The translations under genes were made by a program, and so were the position numbers. From Edwardsiella ictaluri ATCC 33202 (GTDB lineage Bacteria; Pseudomonadota; Gammaproteobacteria; Enterobacterales; Enterobacteriaceae), in the NCBI RefSeq assembly GCF_000264785.1, contig NZ_AFJI01000064.1, positions 53,350 through 117,349 of the forward strand: DNA of 64,000 nucleotides. The letters are read 5' to 3'. Under the pieces are notes generated by a model. It worked only from the letters and a program-made list of their open reading frames with translations. It ran no database searches and had not been told where the DNA came from. The first letter of the stretch is position 1; each line of letters begins with the position of its first letter. Positions 51,836 through 63,510 of this stretch are shown piece after piece.

Positions 51836-52645
51836 CTAATGCAGCACCACCTCAAACTGCTCGATGGCGTGGATCTGAAGCCGAATCACATCAGCCACCG
51901 GATCCTCCGGGCACTGCTCGATGAAGTAGCTCAGATCGGACAGCGCGATATGCGGACACTCCAGACGGACATAGAGCAGCCCGCGATCGCGGATCTCATA
52001 GGGATCTTCCGGCTCAAAGCACAGCAGCGCCTCGCAGGCGTTGAGCGCCAGCTCAACCTGCTGCTCCTCCATCAGCGCCGCCTTCAGCGTCGTCAGCAGA
52101 CGGCGCACCACCTGGCTGTTTTCCGCCGCCTCAATATCTCCACTGCTCATGTGGGCCTGCATGCCCTGATGCCCTTTAAGCCATACCGCCAGCAGGGTAC
52201 TCTCCAACGTCTCGCCGTTCAGGGGATTGAACAGCCGGTAGCCACCCTGTGGCCAGTCGGCGCGCAGCAGCAGCTGCGTCGGGAACACCACCGCCTGCAG
52301 CGGCAGCGCAAGCGCCTGGGCAATATGCTGCAGAATAATCCCCAGCGAGGCCGGCGTTCCCTGACGTCGCGCCAGAACGGTGTCCAGCCACAGCGCATCG
52401 GAAAGCCGGTAGACACCGCTGACCCCGCCGAATCCCCACTCGTCAAAAAACAACGCCAGCAGACGCTGCAGGCGCGCCTGCTCGCCGCATACCCCCTGCA
52501 GCGCCGTTTGCGCCTGCGCGGCCAAACCATCCAGCTCGGCGCGCAGGCGCGCCGGGTCCAGTTCCGGGCGGACGGCATGCTGCATCTGCAGCACGCCGTC
52601 GCTCAGCAACGCCTCATCAAAGGCAAAATCGGCTATTACACTCAT
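51836..52645 (-). CDS. sirB1: SirB1 family protein (YchA)
   Basis: A 269-residue protein with an N-terminal transglutaminase-like SirB1 domain (about 30-180) and C-terminal TPR-like helices (about 185-265). GVYRLSDALWLDTVLARRQGTPASLG is the family signature. Function unknown. I chose ATG 52645 because it gives the E. coli length exactly and overlaps (ATGA) the stop of a 17-codon frame upstream. An ATG two codons earlier is possible. Confidence 0.9.
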   Translation of the reverse strand: MSVIADFAFDEALLSDGVLQMQHAVRPELDPARLRAELDGLAAQAQTALQGVCGEQARLQRLLALFFDEWGFGGVSGVYRLSDALWLDTVLARRQGTPASLGIILQHIAQALALPLQAVVFPTQLLLRADWPQGGYRLFNPLNGETLESTLLAVWLKGHQGMQAHMSSGDIEAAENSQVVRRLLTTLKAALMEEQQVELALNACEALLCFEPEDPYEIRDRGLLYVRLECPHIALSDLSYFIEQCPEDPVADVIRLQIHAIEQFEVVLH

Positions 52646-52695
52646 ACCCATTCCATCATCAGCGGCAGCCCGTTGATCGTCTGTTTCATCATCAT
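52642..52695 (-). other. 17-codon frame coupled to sirB1, possible sirB2 remnant
   Basis: MMMKQTINGLPLMMEWV, ending in an ATGA overlap with the sirB1 start. In E. coli sirB2 (about 130 codons) lies between prmC and sirB1. Here only 70 bp separate them. The fragment may be the tail of a deleted sirB2 or a short leader peptide. Confidence 0.3.
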
Positions 52696-52715
52696 ATCCG
52701 GCCTATCCCGCCGCC

Positions 52716-53558
52716 TCAGCACGACGGACAGTACTGTCCTAAGGTCACCCGTTCGTTATTGCCGTAGTCCCGCACGCTCTCCACGCGACAAAAGCCATAC
52801 TCTGTCAACAGGGCGCGCACGGCAGCCCCCTGCTGCCAGCCGTGCTCCAGCAACAACCATCCCCCCAGCGCCAGATAGTCCGGCGCCTGACGGGCAATCG
52901 CCCGCAGATCGGCCAGTCCCTGCTCGGCAGCCACCAGCGCACTGGCGGGCTCAAAGCGCACGTCGCCCTGGCTCAGGTGGCCATCGGCTGCATCGATATA
53001 GGGCGGGTTAGAAACGATCAGGGTAAAACGCCGCCCGGCCAGCGGCGTAAACCAGCTGCCCTGCAGGATCTCGACCCGCGACAGGCCCAGACGGGCGGCG
53101 TTATGCTGCGCCAGCGCCACGGCATCGGGGTTGAACTCCACCGCACTCACCTGGCAGTCGGGGCGCTCACTGGCCAGCGCCAGAGCGATGGCACCGGTGC
53201 CGGTGCCCAGATCGACAATCTGCACCGGTGTCGCAGGCAGACGCAGCAGCGCCTGTTCGACCAGACATTCGGTATCCGGACGCGGGATCAGCGTCGCCGG
53301 AGAAACCGCCAGCGGCAGCGACCAAAACTCACGTTCGCCGATCAGATAAGCCACCGGCTCTCCCTGCACGCGCCGCGCCAGCAGAGAGGTCAGCTGCGCC
53401 AGCTGTGCCGCCGTCAACAGCGTCTCGCCAAAGGCCAGCAGAAAGCTGCGCCCCCTGCCGGTCACATGCTCCAGCAGGATCTCCGCATCGCGCCGTGGGC
53501 TGTCGCCCGGCGTCAGGCGCGCGCAGGCCTGACGCAACCATTGATCGTAGCGCATCAC
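52716..53558 (-). CDS. prmC: Release factor glutamine methyltransferase PrmC
   Basis: Methylates the Gln of the GGQ motif in RF1 and RF2. 280 residues. SAM loop [14 protein letters not shown]; catalytic NPPY in [10 protein letters not shown]; the N-terminal helical domain reads [16 protein letters not shown]. Its start overlaps the end of its substrate gene prfA by 4 bp. Confidence 0.97.
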   Translation of the reverse strand: MMRYDQWLRQACARLTPGDSPRRDAEILLEHVTGRGRSFLLAFGETLLTAAQLAQLTSLLARRVQGEPVAYLIGEREFWSLPLAVSPATLIPRPDTECLVEQALLRLPATPVQIVDLGTGTGAIALALASERPDCQVSAVEFNPDAVALAQHNAARLGLSRVEILQGSWFTPLAGRRFTLIVSNPPYIDAADGHLSQGDVRFEPASALVAAEQGLADLRAIARQAPDYLALGGWLLLEHGWQQGAAVRALLTEYGFCRVESVRDYGNNERVTLGQYCPSC

Positions 53559-54637
53559 TCCTGCTCGGCGAGCGCGCTGAGCTGATCGGCCTGGTGCTCC
53601 TGCACGATGGGCTCAATCAGGTTGTCCAGCTTCCCCTCCATCACCTCATCCAGACGATACAGGGTCAGGTTAATGCGGTGGTCGGTCACCCGTCCCTGCG
53701 GGAAGTTATAGGTGCGGACGCGATCAGAGCGATCGCCGCTGCCCAGCAGGTTACGGCGGGTCGATGCCTCCTCCTGCTGGCGCTTGGCGATTTCGGCGGC
53801 GCGAATACGGGCGCCCAGCACCGACATGGCCTTGGCCTTGTTCTTATGCTGTGAACGCTCATCCTGACACTCCACCACGATCCCGGTCGGCAGGTGGGTA
53901 ATGCGAATGGCGGAGTCGGTGGTGTTCACGTGCTGGCCGCCCGCACCGGATGAGCGATAGGTATCGATACGCAGATCTGCCGGATTGATCTGCGGCAGCT
54001 CGGCCTCCGGCACCGCCGGCATCACCGCCACCGTGCAGGCAGAGGTGTGAATACGCCCCTGGGACTCCGTCGCCGGCACGCGCTGCACGCGGTGGCCGCC
54101 GGACTCAAACTTAAGACGCCCATAGGCGCCGTCACCGCTCACCCGGGCGATCACCTCTTTGTAGCCGCCGTGTTCGCCCTCGCTGGCGCTCATGATCTCG
54201 ATACGCCAGCGACGTGCCTCAGCGTAGCGGCTGTACATCCGGAAAAGATCGCCGGCAAACAGCGCGGCCTCATCGCCGCCGGTACCGGCGCGCACCTCAA
54301 GGAAACAGTCGCGCTCATCGTCAGGATCTTTGGGCAGCAGCAGGATCTGCAACTGCTGCTCCAGCTCGGCCAGGCGCCCGCGCGCCTCTTTGAGCTCCTC
54401 CTGCGCCATATCCCGCATTTCCGGATCGTCCAGCAGCATCTCCGCCGTGGTCAGATCGTCCTGCACCTGGCGCCAGGCCAGAAAACAGTGCGATACGTCG
54501 GTCAGCTGCGCGTACTCACGCGACAGCGCGCGAAAACGGTCCTGATCGGCAATGACGCCGGCATCACCGAGCAGTGCCTGAACTTCTTCATGGCGCTCCT
54601 GTAATGCTTCTAGTTTGGCAACGATAGAGGGCTTCAT
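53555..54637 (-). CDS. prfA: Peptide chain release factor 1
   Basis: RF1 recognises UAA and UAG and triggers peptide release. 360 residues as in E. coli. The GGQ loop is [17 protein letters not shown]; the codon-reading PxT tripeptide is PAT in [14 protein letters not shown]. Between hemA and prmC, the standard order. Confidence 0.98.
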   Translation of the reverse strand: MKPSIVAKLEALQERHEEVQALLGDAGVIADQDRFRALSREYAQLTDVSHCFLAWRQVQDDLTTAEMLLDDPEMRDMAQEELKEARGRLAELEQQLQILLLPKDPDDERDCFLEVRAGTGGDEAALFAGDLFRMYSRYAEARRWRIEIMSASEGEHGGYKEVIARVSGDGAYGRLKFESGGHRVQRVPATESQGRIHTSACTVAVMPAVPEAELPQINPADLRIDTYRSSGAGGQHVNTTDSAIRITHLPTGIVVECQDERSQHKNKAKAMSVLGARIRAAEIAKRQQEEASTRRNLLGSGDRSDRVRTYNFPQGRVTDHRINLTLYRLDEVMEGKLDNLIEPIVQEHQADQLSALAEQE

Positions 54638-54677
54638 GCGTGGCTATTTACCTGTAAATATATAAGAAAGGAGAGAA

Positions 54678-55940
54678 CTAATTATGATCCAGCCCAAGGC
54701 TGTCGCGCAGCATCTGCAGACGCTGTGCATCGCCGCTGCCAGCGGCCTGCTGAAGGGATTTGGTCGGTGCATGGATCAGGCGGTTGGTCAGGCGATGCGC
54801 CAGGCGGCGGATCACTGCCTCTGCCTCAACGCCCTGCGCCAGCGCCGCCAGCGCTTCGGATTCGGCCTCGGCCCGCCGCTGCTCCGCCTGAGCCCGGTAT
54901 TCACGGATGGTATCGACGGCCCCCTGCGCGCGCAACCAGGCCATAAAGTTGGCACACTCCTGCTGCACGATGTGCTCGGCCTGCACCGCCGCCTCCTGCC
55001 GCTGGGCCATATTGCCCTGAATAATGGCATGCAGATCATCCACGCTGTACAGATAGGCGTTGGCCAGATCGCCGACCTCCGGCTCAATGTCGCGCGGAAC
55101 GGCGATATCGACCAACAGCATCGGCCTGTTGCGGCGCGCCTTCAGCGCGCGCTCGACCATTCCTTTACCGATGATCGGCAGCGGGCTGGCCGTCGAGCTG
55201 ATAACGATATCGGCGTCCGCCAGGCGGGCATCGATATCCGCCAGCGGGATCACCTCAGCCCCGACCTCATCGGCCAGCGACTGGGCACGCTCACGGGTAC
55301 GGTTGGCGATCATCATATGCTGTACCTGGTGCTGATGCAGATGGCGGGCCACCAGCTCAATGGTCTCACCCGCCCCGACCAGCAGCACGTTAAGCCGGGC
55401 CAGCGACTCAAAGATCTGGCGCGCCAGCGTACAGGCGGCAAACGCCACCGACACCGCGCTGGTGCCGATTTCGGTTTCCGTACGTACCCGCTTGGCCACC
55501 GAGAAAGTCTTTTGAAACAGACGCTCCAGGTCAGCAGACAGCGCCTGCTCACGTTGAGATTCCGAAAAGGCTTTCTTCACCTGGCCCAGTATTTGCGGCT
55601 CGCCCAGCACCAGCGAGTCCAGGCCGCTGGCCACCCGCATCAGATGGCTGACCGCCTCGTTATCCTGATGCCAATAGAGACTGTCGCTCACCTCCTCTGG
55701 CGTCAGCTGATGGTAGCTACACAGCCAGTCGACGATCTGCTGACGCAGATCGGCCCGCTGCTCCACGCTCAGATACAGCTCGGTGCGGTTACAGGTCGAC
55801 AGCACTACCCCGGCCTGCACCGACGGCTGTCGCAGCAGGCTTTCAATGGCCCGATCCAGCGTATCGGGCGAAAACGTTACCCGTTCCCGCAGGGAGACCG
55901 GCGCCGTTTTATGATTGATTCCAAGTGCAAGAAGACTCAT
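54678..55940 (-). CDS. hemA: Glutamyl-tRNA reductase
   Basis: First committed enzyme of tetrapyrrole synthesis. It reduces glutamyl-tRNA to glutamate-1-semialdehyde with NADPH. 420 residues. The nucleophilic Cys lies in [11 protein letters not shown]; the NADPH loop is [18 protein letters not shown]-terminal dimerisation helix follows. Divergent from lolB. Confidence 0.97.
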   Translation of the reverse strand: MSLLALGINHKTAPVSLRERVTFSPDTLDRAIESLLRQPSVQAGVVLSTCNRTELYLSVEQRADLRQQIVDWLCSYHQLTPEEVSDSLYWHQDNEAVSHLMRVASGLDSLVLGEPQILGQVKKAFSESQREQALSADLERLFQKTFSVAKRVRTETEIGTSAVSVAFAACTLARQIFESLARLNVLLVGAGETIELVARHLHQHQVQHMMIANRTRERAQSLADEVGAEVIPLADIDARLADADIVISSTASPLPIIGKGMVERALKARRNRPMLLVDIAVPRDIEPEVGDLANAYLYSVDDLHAIIQGNMAQRQEAAVQAEHIVQQECANFMAWLRAQGAVDTIREYRAQAEQRRAEAESEALAALAQGVEAEAVIRRLAHRLTNRLIHAPTKSLQQAAGSGDAQRLQMLRDSLGLDHN

Positions 55941-56152
55941 GAAAAACCGTCAAGTAGTCGCGACTTCATTAGGGTTATCGGTTATCGCTGCATTCTACTT
56001 GATGCACCGAAGCAATAAAAGCCACCGCACCGCCGGAGCGCGTGCGCCGACAGACATTTTTTTATCCTTTTCCCCCGGATAGGCCGCCGCGCCCATTGAC
56101 GCTCCCCGACAAGCAGGCTAGCGTTAGCCCCAGAGTATACTCACCATGGATT

Positions 56153-56779
56153 ATGAGGATGAAAAAGGTAAATATCCTGCGTTTACTGCCAGTTAGCTGT
56201 CTGTTGCTCGCTGCCTGCAGCACGCTGCCCGATAAAAATAGCGGCGGCAGCGTCAGCTCACCGCAGTGGCAAGCCCACCAGCAGCAGGTAGAAAATATCA
56301 CGGTTTATCAGACTCGTGGGGCATTTGCCTATCTTTCCGATAAGCAAAAGGTGTATGCGCGTTTCTTCTGGCAGCAGACGGCCGCCGGACACTATCGCCT
56401 GCTGCTGACCAATCCCCTCGGCAGCACCGAGCTGGAGCTGAACGTTCAACCGGGGGTCGCGCAGATCACCGATAGCCAGGGACGCCGCTACGTTAGCGAC
56501 AACGCCACCGTCATGCTCGAAAAGCTCACCGGTATGCAAATCCCGCTGGATAACCTGCGTCAGTGGATGCTGGGGCTGCCCGGCCAGGCACAGAGTATCC
56601 AGCTGGACAGTGCGTACCGCCTGCGCCAGGCGACCTACCGCCACGCGGGCCAGACCTGGCAGGTGGACTACCTGAAGTATGACAGCGCCAGCGTCCCGGC
56701 CCTGCCGGCCCAGCTGGAGCTGACCCAGGGCGGCCAGCGGATCAAGCTGAAGATGGACAGCTGGACGCTACGGCCATGA
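56153..56779 (+). CDS. lolB: Outer-membrane lipoprotein insertion receptor LolB
   Basis: Accepts lipoproteins from LolA and places them in the outer membrane. 208 residues with lipobox LLAAC (lipidated C22). [28 protein letters not shown] and [15 protein letters not shown] match E. coli LolB (207). ATG 56153 was chosen; an ATG two codons later is equally possible. The frame extends far upstream without homology. Overlaps ispE by 4 bp. Confidence 0.95.
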   Translation: MRMKKVNILRLLPVSCLLLAACSTLPDKNSGGSVSSPQWQAHQQQVENITVYQTRGAFAYLSDKQKVYARFFWQQTAAGHYRLLLTNPLGSTELELNVQPGVAQITDSQGRRYVSDNATVMLEKLTGMQIPLDNLRQWMLGLPGQAQSIQLDSAYRLRQATYRHAGQTWQVDYLKYDSASVPALPAQLELTQGGQRIKLKMDSWTLRP

Positions 56780-57654
56780 TCGACGCGCTGACCCACTGGC
56801 CGGCACCGGCCAAGCTGAATCTGTTTCTTTACATCACCGGGCGGCGGGCCGACGGCTACCATCTGCTGCAGACCCTGTTCCAGTTTGTGGACTACGGCGA
56901 CACGCTCACCATTCAGGCCCGCGGTGACGACCAGCTGCGTCTGCTGACACCGGTGGCAGGAGTGGCGGATGAGGATAACCTGATCATCCGCGCGGCGCGG
57001 GCGCTGCGGGCGGCGCTACCGCCCGCCTTTGCCGGATGCGGCGCCGACATCGCACTGCAAAAGATTCTGCCGATGGGGGGCGGGCTCGGCGGCGGCTCAT
57101 CGGATGCGGCCACCACCCTGGTCGCGCTGAATACCCTGTGGCAGGCCGGATTAAGCGATGCGCGCCTGGCCGAGATTGGATTGACCCTGGGCGCAGACGT
57201 ACCTGTTTTTGTTAATGGCGTTGCCGCCTTTGCGCAGGGTGTTGGAGAATTGTTACAGACAGCACATCCTGAAGAAAAATGGTACTTTGTTGCACATCCA
57301 GGTATCAGCATTCCTACGCCAGTGATCTTCGCCGATCCTGCACTGAAAAGAGACTCTCCAATCAGAACTTTGACTGAACTGTTGGCAACACCATACAGTA
57401 ATGATTGCGAGCCAATAGCAAGAAAACGTTTTCGTGAGGTTGAACAGGCGCTTTCGTGGCTGTTAGAATACGCGCCGTCGCGTCTGACAGGGACCGGCGC
57501 CTGTGTGTTTGCGGAATTCGACACCGAGCAGGCGGCCCGTCAGGTGCTCAGCATTGCCCCCGAGTGGATGCAGGGATTCGTGGCGCGTGGCATCAATAGG
57601 TCGCCGCTGCACCATGCCCGCTCCGAGCTGCTGGCCTCTATAGCACGTAACTGA
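56776..57654 (+). CDS. ispE: 4-diphosphocytidyl-2-C-methyl-D-erythritol kinase
   Basis: GHMP kinase of the MEP isoprenoid pathway. 292 residues. ATP-binding loop [18 protein letters not shown], with [19 protein letters not shown] at the N-terminus and [11 protein letters not shown] near the C-terminus. Coupled to lolB by an ATGA overlap. The stretch about 57215-57475 is 46 % G+C with codons such as TTA, ACA, GCA and AGA, unlike the rest of the gene. Confidence 0.97.
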   Translation: MIDALTHWPAPAKLNLFLYITGRRADGYHLLQTLFQFVDYGDTLTIQARGDDQLRLLTPVAGVADEDNLIIRAARALRAALPPAFAGCGADIALQKILPMGGGLGGGSSDAATTLVALNTLWQAGLSDARLAEIGLTLGADVPVFVNGVAAFAQGVGELLQTAHPEEKWYFVAHPGISIPTPVIFADPALKRDSPIRTLTELLATPYSNDCEPIARKRFREVEQALSWLLEYAPSRLTGTGACVFAEFDTEQAARQVLSIAPEWMQGFVARGINRSPLHHARSELLASIARN

Positions 57655-57767
57655 TTAACGTTTAAAGCATTATACTGTGTTTGACAATAGCTTTACGTGC
57701 TACGCGGCCATTTGTTCGCCGAACGAATGCAGAGTCTGCCGTGACTCAAACAATACCCGTAGGGTAA

Positions 57768-58790
<1,023 letters not shown>

Positions 58791-58805
58791 TAGCTTGCGC
58801 CAGAT

Positions 58806-58833
58806 AAAAACGGCGGATTTATCCGCCGTTTTT
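58806..58833 (+). terminator. prs terminator
   Basis: AAAAACGGCGGAT / ATCCGCCGTTTTT stem with a two-base loop and T-tail, 15 bp after the stop. Confidence 0.92.
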
Positions 58834-58999
58834 CGTTTCTGTCGCGCGGTGGACTGGGTAGAGTCCACCGTCACCCGCCCCCGAGATACCTTCGCCAACG
58901 TTAAACCATTCCTATACGCCACACCGACATCCCGGTCGCTGCTTTGCACCCTGTGATAGGCTTTCAGCGCCGACTCCACAGCCTGCAACGGATGCCATC

Positions 59000-60136
59000 A
59001 TGCACAGCGTATTACGCGCCACCCTGTTTACCCTGTCAGCCACGGTGCTTTGCGCCCCCCTGTCTGCCACCTCACTGCCCCAGGCAGAGATGGCCCAACG
59101 GGTCGACCACTTTAACCAGCGGATGCAGCTCGGTCAGCCATATGCCGCCGCTACCCAGCAGTTCCTGCACAGCGCCGCCTCGCTTTCCTCTGCGATCTTT
59201 CTGCGCCAGGCAGCAGAGGCGACCCCTTACTTTGTCGACTGGATGAGCGGAACCCGTAAGGTCGCCGGTGACAACCCCTGGACCACCTACAACTCCGCCC
59301 TGTTTGACAGCCGCAGCGACTACGTCATCAGTGGCAACGTCGGCGCGGCTGACTATGTGGGATTTCAGGTCTATGCGATGCGCGATGGCCGTAACATCGC
59401 CCGGACACAGCAGAACCGATCGACCCAGGATATGCAGATCGACCCGCAGGGTAACTTTAGCCTGCGCCTGACGCCGACGGCGCCCCCGCCGGGACAGGAT
59501 ACGATCGTCACCACACCGGATGACTATATGGTCATCGTGCGTGAGTATTATCACAGCGGACAGCAAAAGGCCCAACGCCCTGCCCGCTATCAGATTCGCC
59601 GCCTGACGGGGCACCCCGTGCCGCCCATCGCCGATGCGGCGCAGCGCGGCGCGCAGGCAGCCAGCTTCTACCGTAGCCTGGTGCTCAGCTCTCTGGATAT
59701 TTCCGCCAAGATGAGCAGGGTACGCAACAGCAGTCAGGAGGTTGAGGTCGATCGCAGTCTGTCCGATGCGCTGTACCCGACCACGGATAACCGCTATGAC
59801 GGCTTTTATGTTTCGCTGCCTCACGACGACAGCGTGATCCGTATCAGCGGCACCCTGCCCCGGGATGCAACCTATATCTCCGTCGTCTTCTATACGCCTT
59901 ACTATATAACCCCAGACTATAGGATGGCCAAAACCTATCTGACCGGACAAGAGATTGTTCGTCAGGCGGACGGGAGCTACCAAATTCACCTGTCGCGCCA
60001 GCCACGCGGACTGAGCAACAACCTGACCAGTGCCGGCTATGATCAGGGAATGGTGGTCATCCGCTATCTCGGCTCCCAGCAGTACCCCGAGTTTGACGTT
60101 CAGCTGTTGCCGCACGACGATGAGGAGCGCCCATAA
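59000..60136 (+). CDS. Secreted DUF1214-like protein
   Basis: A 378-residue protein with an N-terminal signal peptide (MHSVLRATLFTLSATVLCAP). It contains two beta-rich segments that resemble each other and DUF1214/DUF1254 proteins. One is near 92-128 (NPWTTYNSALFDSRSDYVIS), the other near 265-300 (NRYDGFYVSLPHDDSVIRIS). No enzymatic role is known for the family. It stands between prs and ychH, exactly where E. coli has dauA. Monocistronic. Assignment rests on motif resemblance only. Confidence 0.65.
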   Translation: MHSVLRATLFTLSATVLCAPLSATSLPQAEMAQRVDHFNQRMQLGQPYAAATQQFLHSAASLSSAIFLRQAAEATPYFVDWMSGTRKVAGDNPWTTYNSALFDSRSDYVISGNVGAADYVGFQVYAMRDGRNIARTQQNRSTQDMQIDPQGNFSLRLTPTAPPPGQDTIVTTPDDYMVIVREYYHSGQQKAQRPARYQIRRLTGHPVPPIADAAQRGAQAASFYRSLVLSSLDISAKMSRVRNSSQEVEVDRSLSDALYPTTDNRYDGFYVSLPHDDSVIRISGTLPRDATYISVVFYTPYYITPDYRMAKTYLTGQEIVRQADGSYQIHLSRQPRGLSNNLTSAGYDQGMVVIRYLGSQQYPEFDVQLLPHDDEERP

Positions 60137-60159
60137 AAACGCCGCCCTTCCGGCGGCGT
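60134..60159 (-). terminator. ychH terminator
   Basis: ACGCCGCC / GGCGGCGT stem with a five-base loop, followed leftward by TTTTTAT. It overlaps the end of the convergent DUF1214-like gene. Confidence 0.8.
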
Positions 60160-60185
60160 CTAAACGTTAATGGCACGTCGTTGTG

Positions 60186-60464
60186 TTAAGAAGGACGCTC
60201 GCGCGTTTTACGGGTACAGCGTTTATCGTAGTGACGTACCCACCAATAGCGGTCGGCAACACGTTCACGACCGCCAACCCGCGCACCGACCAACCATAAC
60301 AGCGCGCCGATAAAAATACTCATGACGGCGCCGTGAGAAAAGTATTGGGGTAAATCCAGTTGGGGTAACTGGGCCAGCACAGAGTAGCCCACACCACCCA
60401 CCATGGTAATGAGCCCCAGCCCCATCAGAACGTTGCCAAGCAGCTCCGCGCCTTTACGTTTCAT
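60186..60464 (-). CDS. ychH: DUF2583 inner membrane protein YchH
   Basis: A 92-residue protein with two membrane helices (about 8-30 and 44-62) and a basic C-terminus (DRYWWVRHYDKRC). Same length and near-identical core to E. coli YchH, a stress-response protein linked to biofilm formation. Divergent from pth. Confidence 0.94.
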   Translation of the reverse strand: MKRKGAELLGNVLMGLGLITMVGGVGYSVLAQLPQLDLPQYFSHGAVMSIFIGALLWLVGARVGGRERVADRYWWVRHYDKRCTRKTRERPS

Positions 60465-60811
60465 TGGTCACCTCCCCTGTATCAGCCAAATCCTCTGATG
60501 TATAACCATCGACTCATCAAAATTATTAATCCGTCCCGTTAGTAACAGTATAGCCCCTTGATATTCACCTGCTTGGTTATGGCTCACATTTTATCTTGAC
60601 AAGTCATGCGGATTTTTCATTCCCGATACGATGATCCAGAGGACGCCATACGCCGCCGCAAAACATAACCGCACACGCCTCTCCGACCTCCCCGGCGGAT
60701 GCCTGCAGGGTAGTGAGCGGCGACAAATTATGGTCTAATTACGGTTTGGCGCTTTGCCTACTATCTGCCGCGGCACTGCCCGCGCCTATCACATAAAGAC
60801 TGAATGCACTG
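60465..60811. other. ychH-pth divergent intergenic region
   Basis: 347 bp without coding frames. A+T-rich from 60500 to 60600. It contains ATGTGAGCCATAACC (minus strand, near 60580-60594), which has a good left half but a poor right half of a CRP site. The function of the rest is not evident. Confidence 0.45.
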
Positions 60812-61402
60812 ATGACGATTAAACTGATTGTCGGCCTGGCTAACCCTGGCGCTGAATATGCCCAGACCCGCCATAACGCCGGCGCCTGGTTCGTTGACGC
60901 CCTCGCCGAACGCCACGGCCAGTCCCTGAAAGAAGAGAGCAAATTTTTTGGCTATACCGCCCGCCTCAGCCTGGCAGGCCATGACCTGCGCCTGCTGGTG
61001 CCGACCACCTTTATGAACCTGAGCGGCAAAGCCGTCTCCGCCCTGGCCGGATTTTACCGCATCGCCCCGGATGAAATTCTGGTCGCACACGATGAACTGG
61101 ATCTGCCGCCGGGCGTTGCCAAACTGAAACTCGGCGGCGGCAACGGCGGTCATAATGGCCTGAAGGACATTCAAAGCAAACTGGGCAATAACCCCAACTT
61201 TCACCGCCTGCGCATCGGCATTGGCCACCCCGGAGACAAAAGCAAGGTTGTCGGCTTTGTCCTGGGTAAACCGCTGGCCAGCGAACAGCCCCTAATCGAC
61301 GATGCCATCGACGAGGCGCTGCGCTGCACCGATCTGCTGATGCAGGATGGCATGGATAAGGCGATGAATCGCCTCAACGGCTTCAGGGCCAGCGCCCGCT
61401 AG
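60812..61402 (+). CDS. pth: Peptidyl-tRNA hydrolase
   Basis: Recycles peptidyl-tRNAs dropped from ribosomes. 196 residues. The catalytic His is in [15 protein letters not shown]; also [43 protein letters not shown]. Followed 147 bp later by ychF, the usual pair. Confidence 0.97.
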   Translation: MTIKLIVGLANPGAEYAQTRHNAGAWFVDALAERHGQSLKEESKFFGYTARLSLAGHDLRLLVPTTFMNLSGKAVSALAGFYRIAPDEILVAHDELDLPPGVAKLKLGGGNGGHNGLKDIQSKLGNNPNFHRLRIGIGHPGDKSKVVGFVLGKPLASEQPLIDDAIDEALRCTDLLMQDGMDKAMNRLNGFRASAR

Positions 61403-61549
61403 TGCGACGCAACAACGCCGCCCGCCACACGTGTTCTACGGATAAGTCGAGAAAATGACGCGTTGCGTGTATAATCGGGCGATATTTTCCTGTTTCTTTG
61501 GCGGTTATTCTATAGATCGCTAAAAATCAATGAGTTAAGGTGATTAAAC

Positions 61550-62641
61550 ATGGGTTTTAAATGCGGTATCGTCGGGCTTCCCAACGTCGGTAAATCCACG
61601 CTGTTCAATGCGCTGACCAAAGCGGGGATCGAAGCAGCCAACTTCCCGTTCTGTACCATTGAGCCGAACACCGGTGTGGTACCGATGCCGGATCCGCGTC
61701 TGGATCAGCTGGCCGAGATCGTGAAACCCCAGCGTACCCTGCCGACCACCATGGAGTTTGTCGACATTGCCGGCCTGGTCAAAGGCGCTTCCAAAGGTGA
61801 AGGGCTGGGCAACCAGTTCCTGACCAACATCCGTGAAACCGAAGCTATCGGCCACGTGGTGCGCTGCTTTGAAAACGACAATATCGTACACGTTTCCGGC
61901 CGCGTAAACCCGGCGGAAGACATCGAGGTGATCAACACCGAGCTGGCACTGGCGGATCTGGATACCTGTGAGCGTGCAATTCACCGCGTGCAGAAGAAAG
62001 CCAAAGGCGGCGATAAAGACGCCAAGCTGGAGCTCTCCGCGCTGGAAAAATGCCTGCCGCACCTGGAGCAGGCCGGTATGCTGCGTGCACTGGACCTCAG
62101 CGATGAAGAGAAAGGGGCTATCAAATACCTGAGCTTCCTGACCCTAAAACCGACCATGTATATCGCCAACGTCAACGAAGATGGCTTTGAGAACAATCCG
62201 TTCCTGGATCAGGTGCGCGCCATCGCCGACGCAGAGGGCTCCGTTGTGGTTCCGGTATGTGCCGCCGTTGAGGCCGACATCGCCGAGCTGGACGACGCCG
62301 ATCGCGACGAGTTCATGGCCGAACTGGGTCTGGAAGAGCCGGGGCTGAACCGCGTGATCCGCGCCGGCTACACGCTGCTGAACCTGCAGACCTACTTCAC
62401 CGCCGGGGTAAAAGAGGTTCGTGCCTGGACCATTCCCGTCGGCGCCACCGCCCCGCAGGCCGCCGGTAAAATCCATACCGACTTTGAAAAAGGTTTTATC
62501 CGCGCCCAGACCATCGCCTTTGACGATTTCATCACCTATAAGGGTGAACAGGGTGCCAAAGAAGCCGGTAAGATGCGTTCTGAGGGTAAGGACTATATCG
62601 TCAAGGATGGCGATATCATGAACTTCCTGTTTAACGTCTAA
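61550..62641 (+). CDS. ychF: Ribosome-binding ATPase YchF
   Basis: An Obg-family P-loop protein of 363 residues that prefers ATP over GTP and binds 70S ribosomes. G1 loop GLPNVGKST, switch [20 protein letters not shown], coiled-coil insertion (about 130-205) and C-terminal TGS domain ([14 protein letters not shown]). Last core gene before the IS remnant. Confidence 0.97.
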   Translation: MGFKCGIVGLPNVGKSTLFNALTKAGIEAANFPFCTIEPNTGVVPMPDPRLDQLAEIVKPQRTLPTTMEFVDIAGLVKGASKGEGLGNQFLTNIRETEAIGHVVRCFENDNIVHVSGRVNPAEDIEVINTELALADLDTCERAIHRVQKKAKGGDKDAKLELSALEKCLPHLEQAGMLRALDLSDEEKGAIKYLSFLTLKPTMYIANVNEDGFENNPFLDQVRAIADAEGSVVVPVCAAVEADIAELDDADRDEFMAELGLEEPGLNRVIRAGYTLLNLQTYFTAGVKEVRAWTIPVGATAPQAAGKIHTDFEKGFIRAQTIAFDDFITYKGEQGAKEAGKMRSEGKDYIVKDGDIMNFLFNV

Positions 62642-62700
62642 ATAAACTTTGCCGTCTCATGAGATTTCACTGAATCTCATGACGATTAACAAACCCAATA

Positions 62701-62727
62701 AAATCCACGCACTTGCGTGGATTTTTT
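62701..62727 (+). terminator. ychF terminator
   Basis: AAATCCACGC / GCGTGGATTT stem with ACTT loop and a run of six T's. Confidence 0.92.
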
Positions 62728-62831
62728 ATTTCATGGTATCTCACCTGGCGAATGGAGGGGTAAAAGACAATTCAGTGATACCTTCGATCGGTTGAACCGG
62801 TGTGATATGTGCTTTGGAGACTCTGTATGTC

Positions 62832-63069
62832 ATGGTATCCATCACCGTTCACTCTCCTCGTTGCAACTCCGGCTGGGCACGTTGCTGCCCAGCCTGTCCT
62901 CATGCTTTTCATGCTTACCTACACCTATGAAGCCCATAAACCGGGTATTAAAGAGCAGATCACTGAAATGGCCTTCAAGGGTGCCGGGGTGCGCGATACC
63001 GCCAGAACACTGAAAATTGGCATTAACACCGTCATCCGGACGTTAAAAAACGCGCGCCAAAGCGAATAA
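62832..63069 (+). pseudogene. insA: IS1 InsA remnant
   Basis: ATG 62832 begins MVSITVHSPRCNS, like the InsA zinc-finger start. A central deletion and frameshift follow, and the frame resumes as LTYTYEAHKPGIKEQITEMA through ARTLKIGINTVIRTLKNARQSE, the InsA helix-turn-helix end. The first zinc-finger half is damaged. Confidence 0.85.
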
Positions 63070-63082
63070 CGTCTTCACCCAT

Positions 63083-63510
63083 CCCCCATACTGATGTGGC
63101 GCTTATCTGCGAACTCGATGAGTAATGGAGCTTCGTGGGCACTAAATCCCGGCAGCACTGGCTCTGATACGCGTACAACGCCAAAACAGGTGGTGTACTG
63201 GCCTACAGGCCTACAGGCCTACACTTTTGGTCCCAGAACCGATGAAAGCTGTCGGGAGCGACTGGCACGGCTCACGCCATTTCACATTGACATGATCACC
63301 AGCGCTAACCGGGTAGCGATGACCTGGAGGTGCCAAAAGATAAGCATCTGATCGGCAAAATACTCACCCAATGCATTGAGCGTAATAACCTGACACTCCG
63401 CACCCGCATTAAGCAGCTTACCCGTAAAACAATCTGCGTCTCACGCTCTATTGAGAACCACGAAAAAGTCATCGGAGCTTTTATCGAAAAACACATGTTA
63501 TACTCATTGG
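63083..63510 (+). pseudogene. insB: IS1 InsB transposase remnant
   Basis: Reads DVALICELDE then a stop (TAA 63123), WSFVGTKSRQHWL then a stop (TGA 63165), then VLAY interrupted by two extra 8-bp repeats. TFGPRTDESCRERLARLTPF and IDMITS follow, then a frame change that loses the catalytic DEW region. The end PKDKHLIGKILTQCIERNNL to IEKHMLY is clear. At least four lesions, so inactive. Confidence 0.88.
63200..63223 (+). repeat. 8-bp tandem repeat inside insB
   Basis: GGCCTACA occurs three times in tandem. Intact IS1-type insB has it once (in the codons for LAYTF). The two extra units add 16 bp and break the frame. Confidence 0.9.

Noticed and set aside
60580..60594. CRP site upstream of ychH
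   Set aside because: Only the TGTGA half is good; the other half is too poor to call.
63200..63223. Regulatory iteron or CRISPR-like tandem repeat
   Set aside because: The 8-bp unit lies inside insB, where the intact gene has one copy, so it is a slippage product.
63094..63351. 85-codon frame as an independent gene
   Set aside because: It is a frameshifted reading of the IS1 insB remnant, containing the TFGPRTDESCRERL block.
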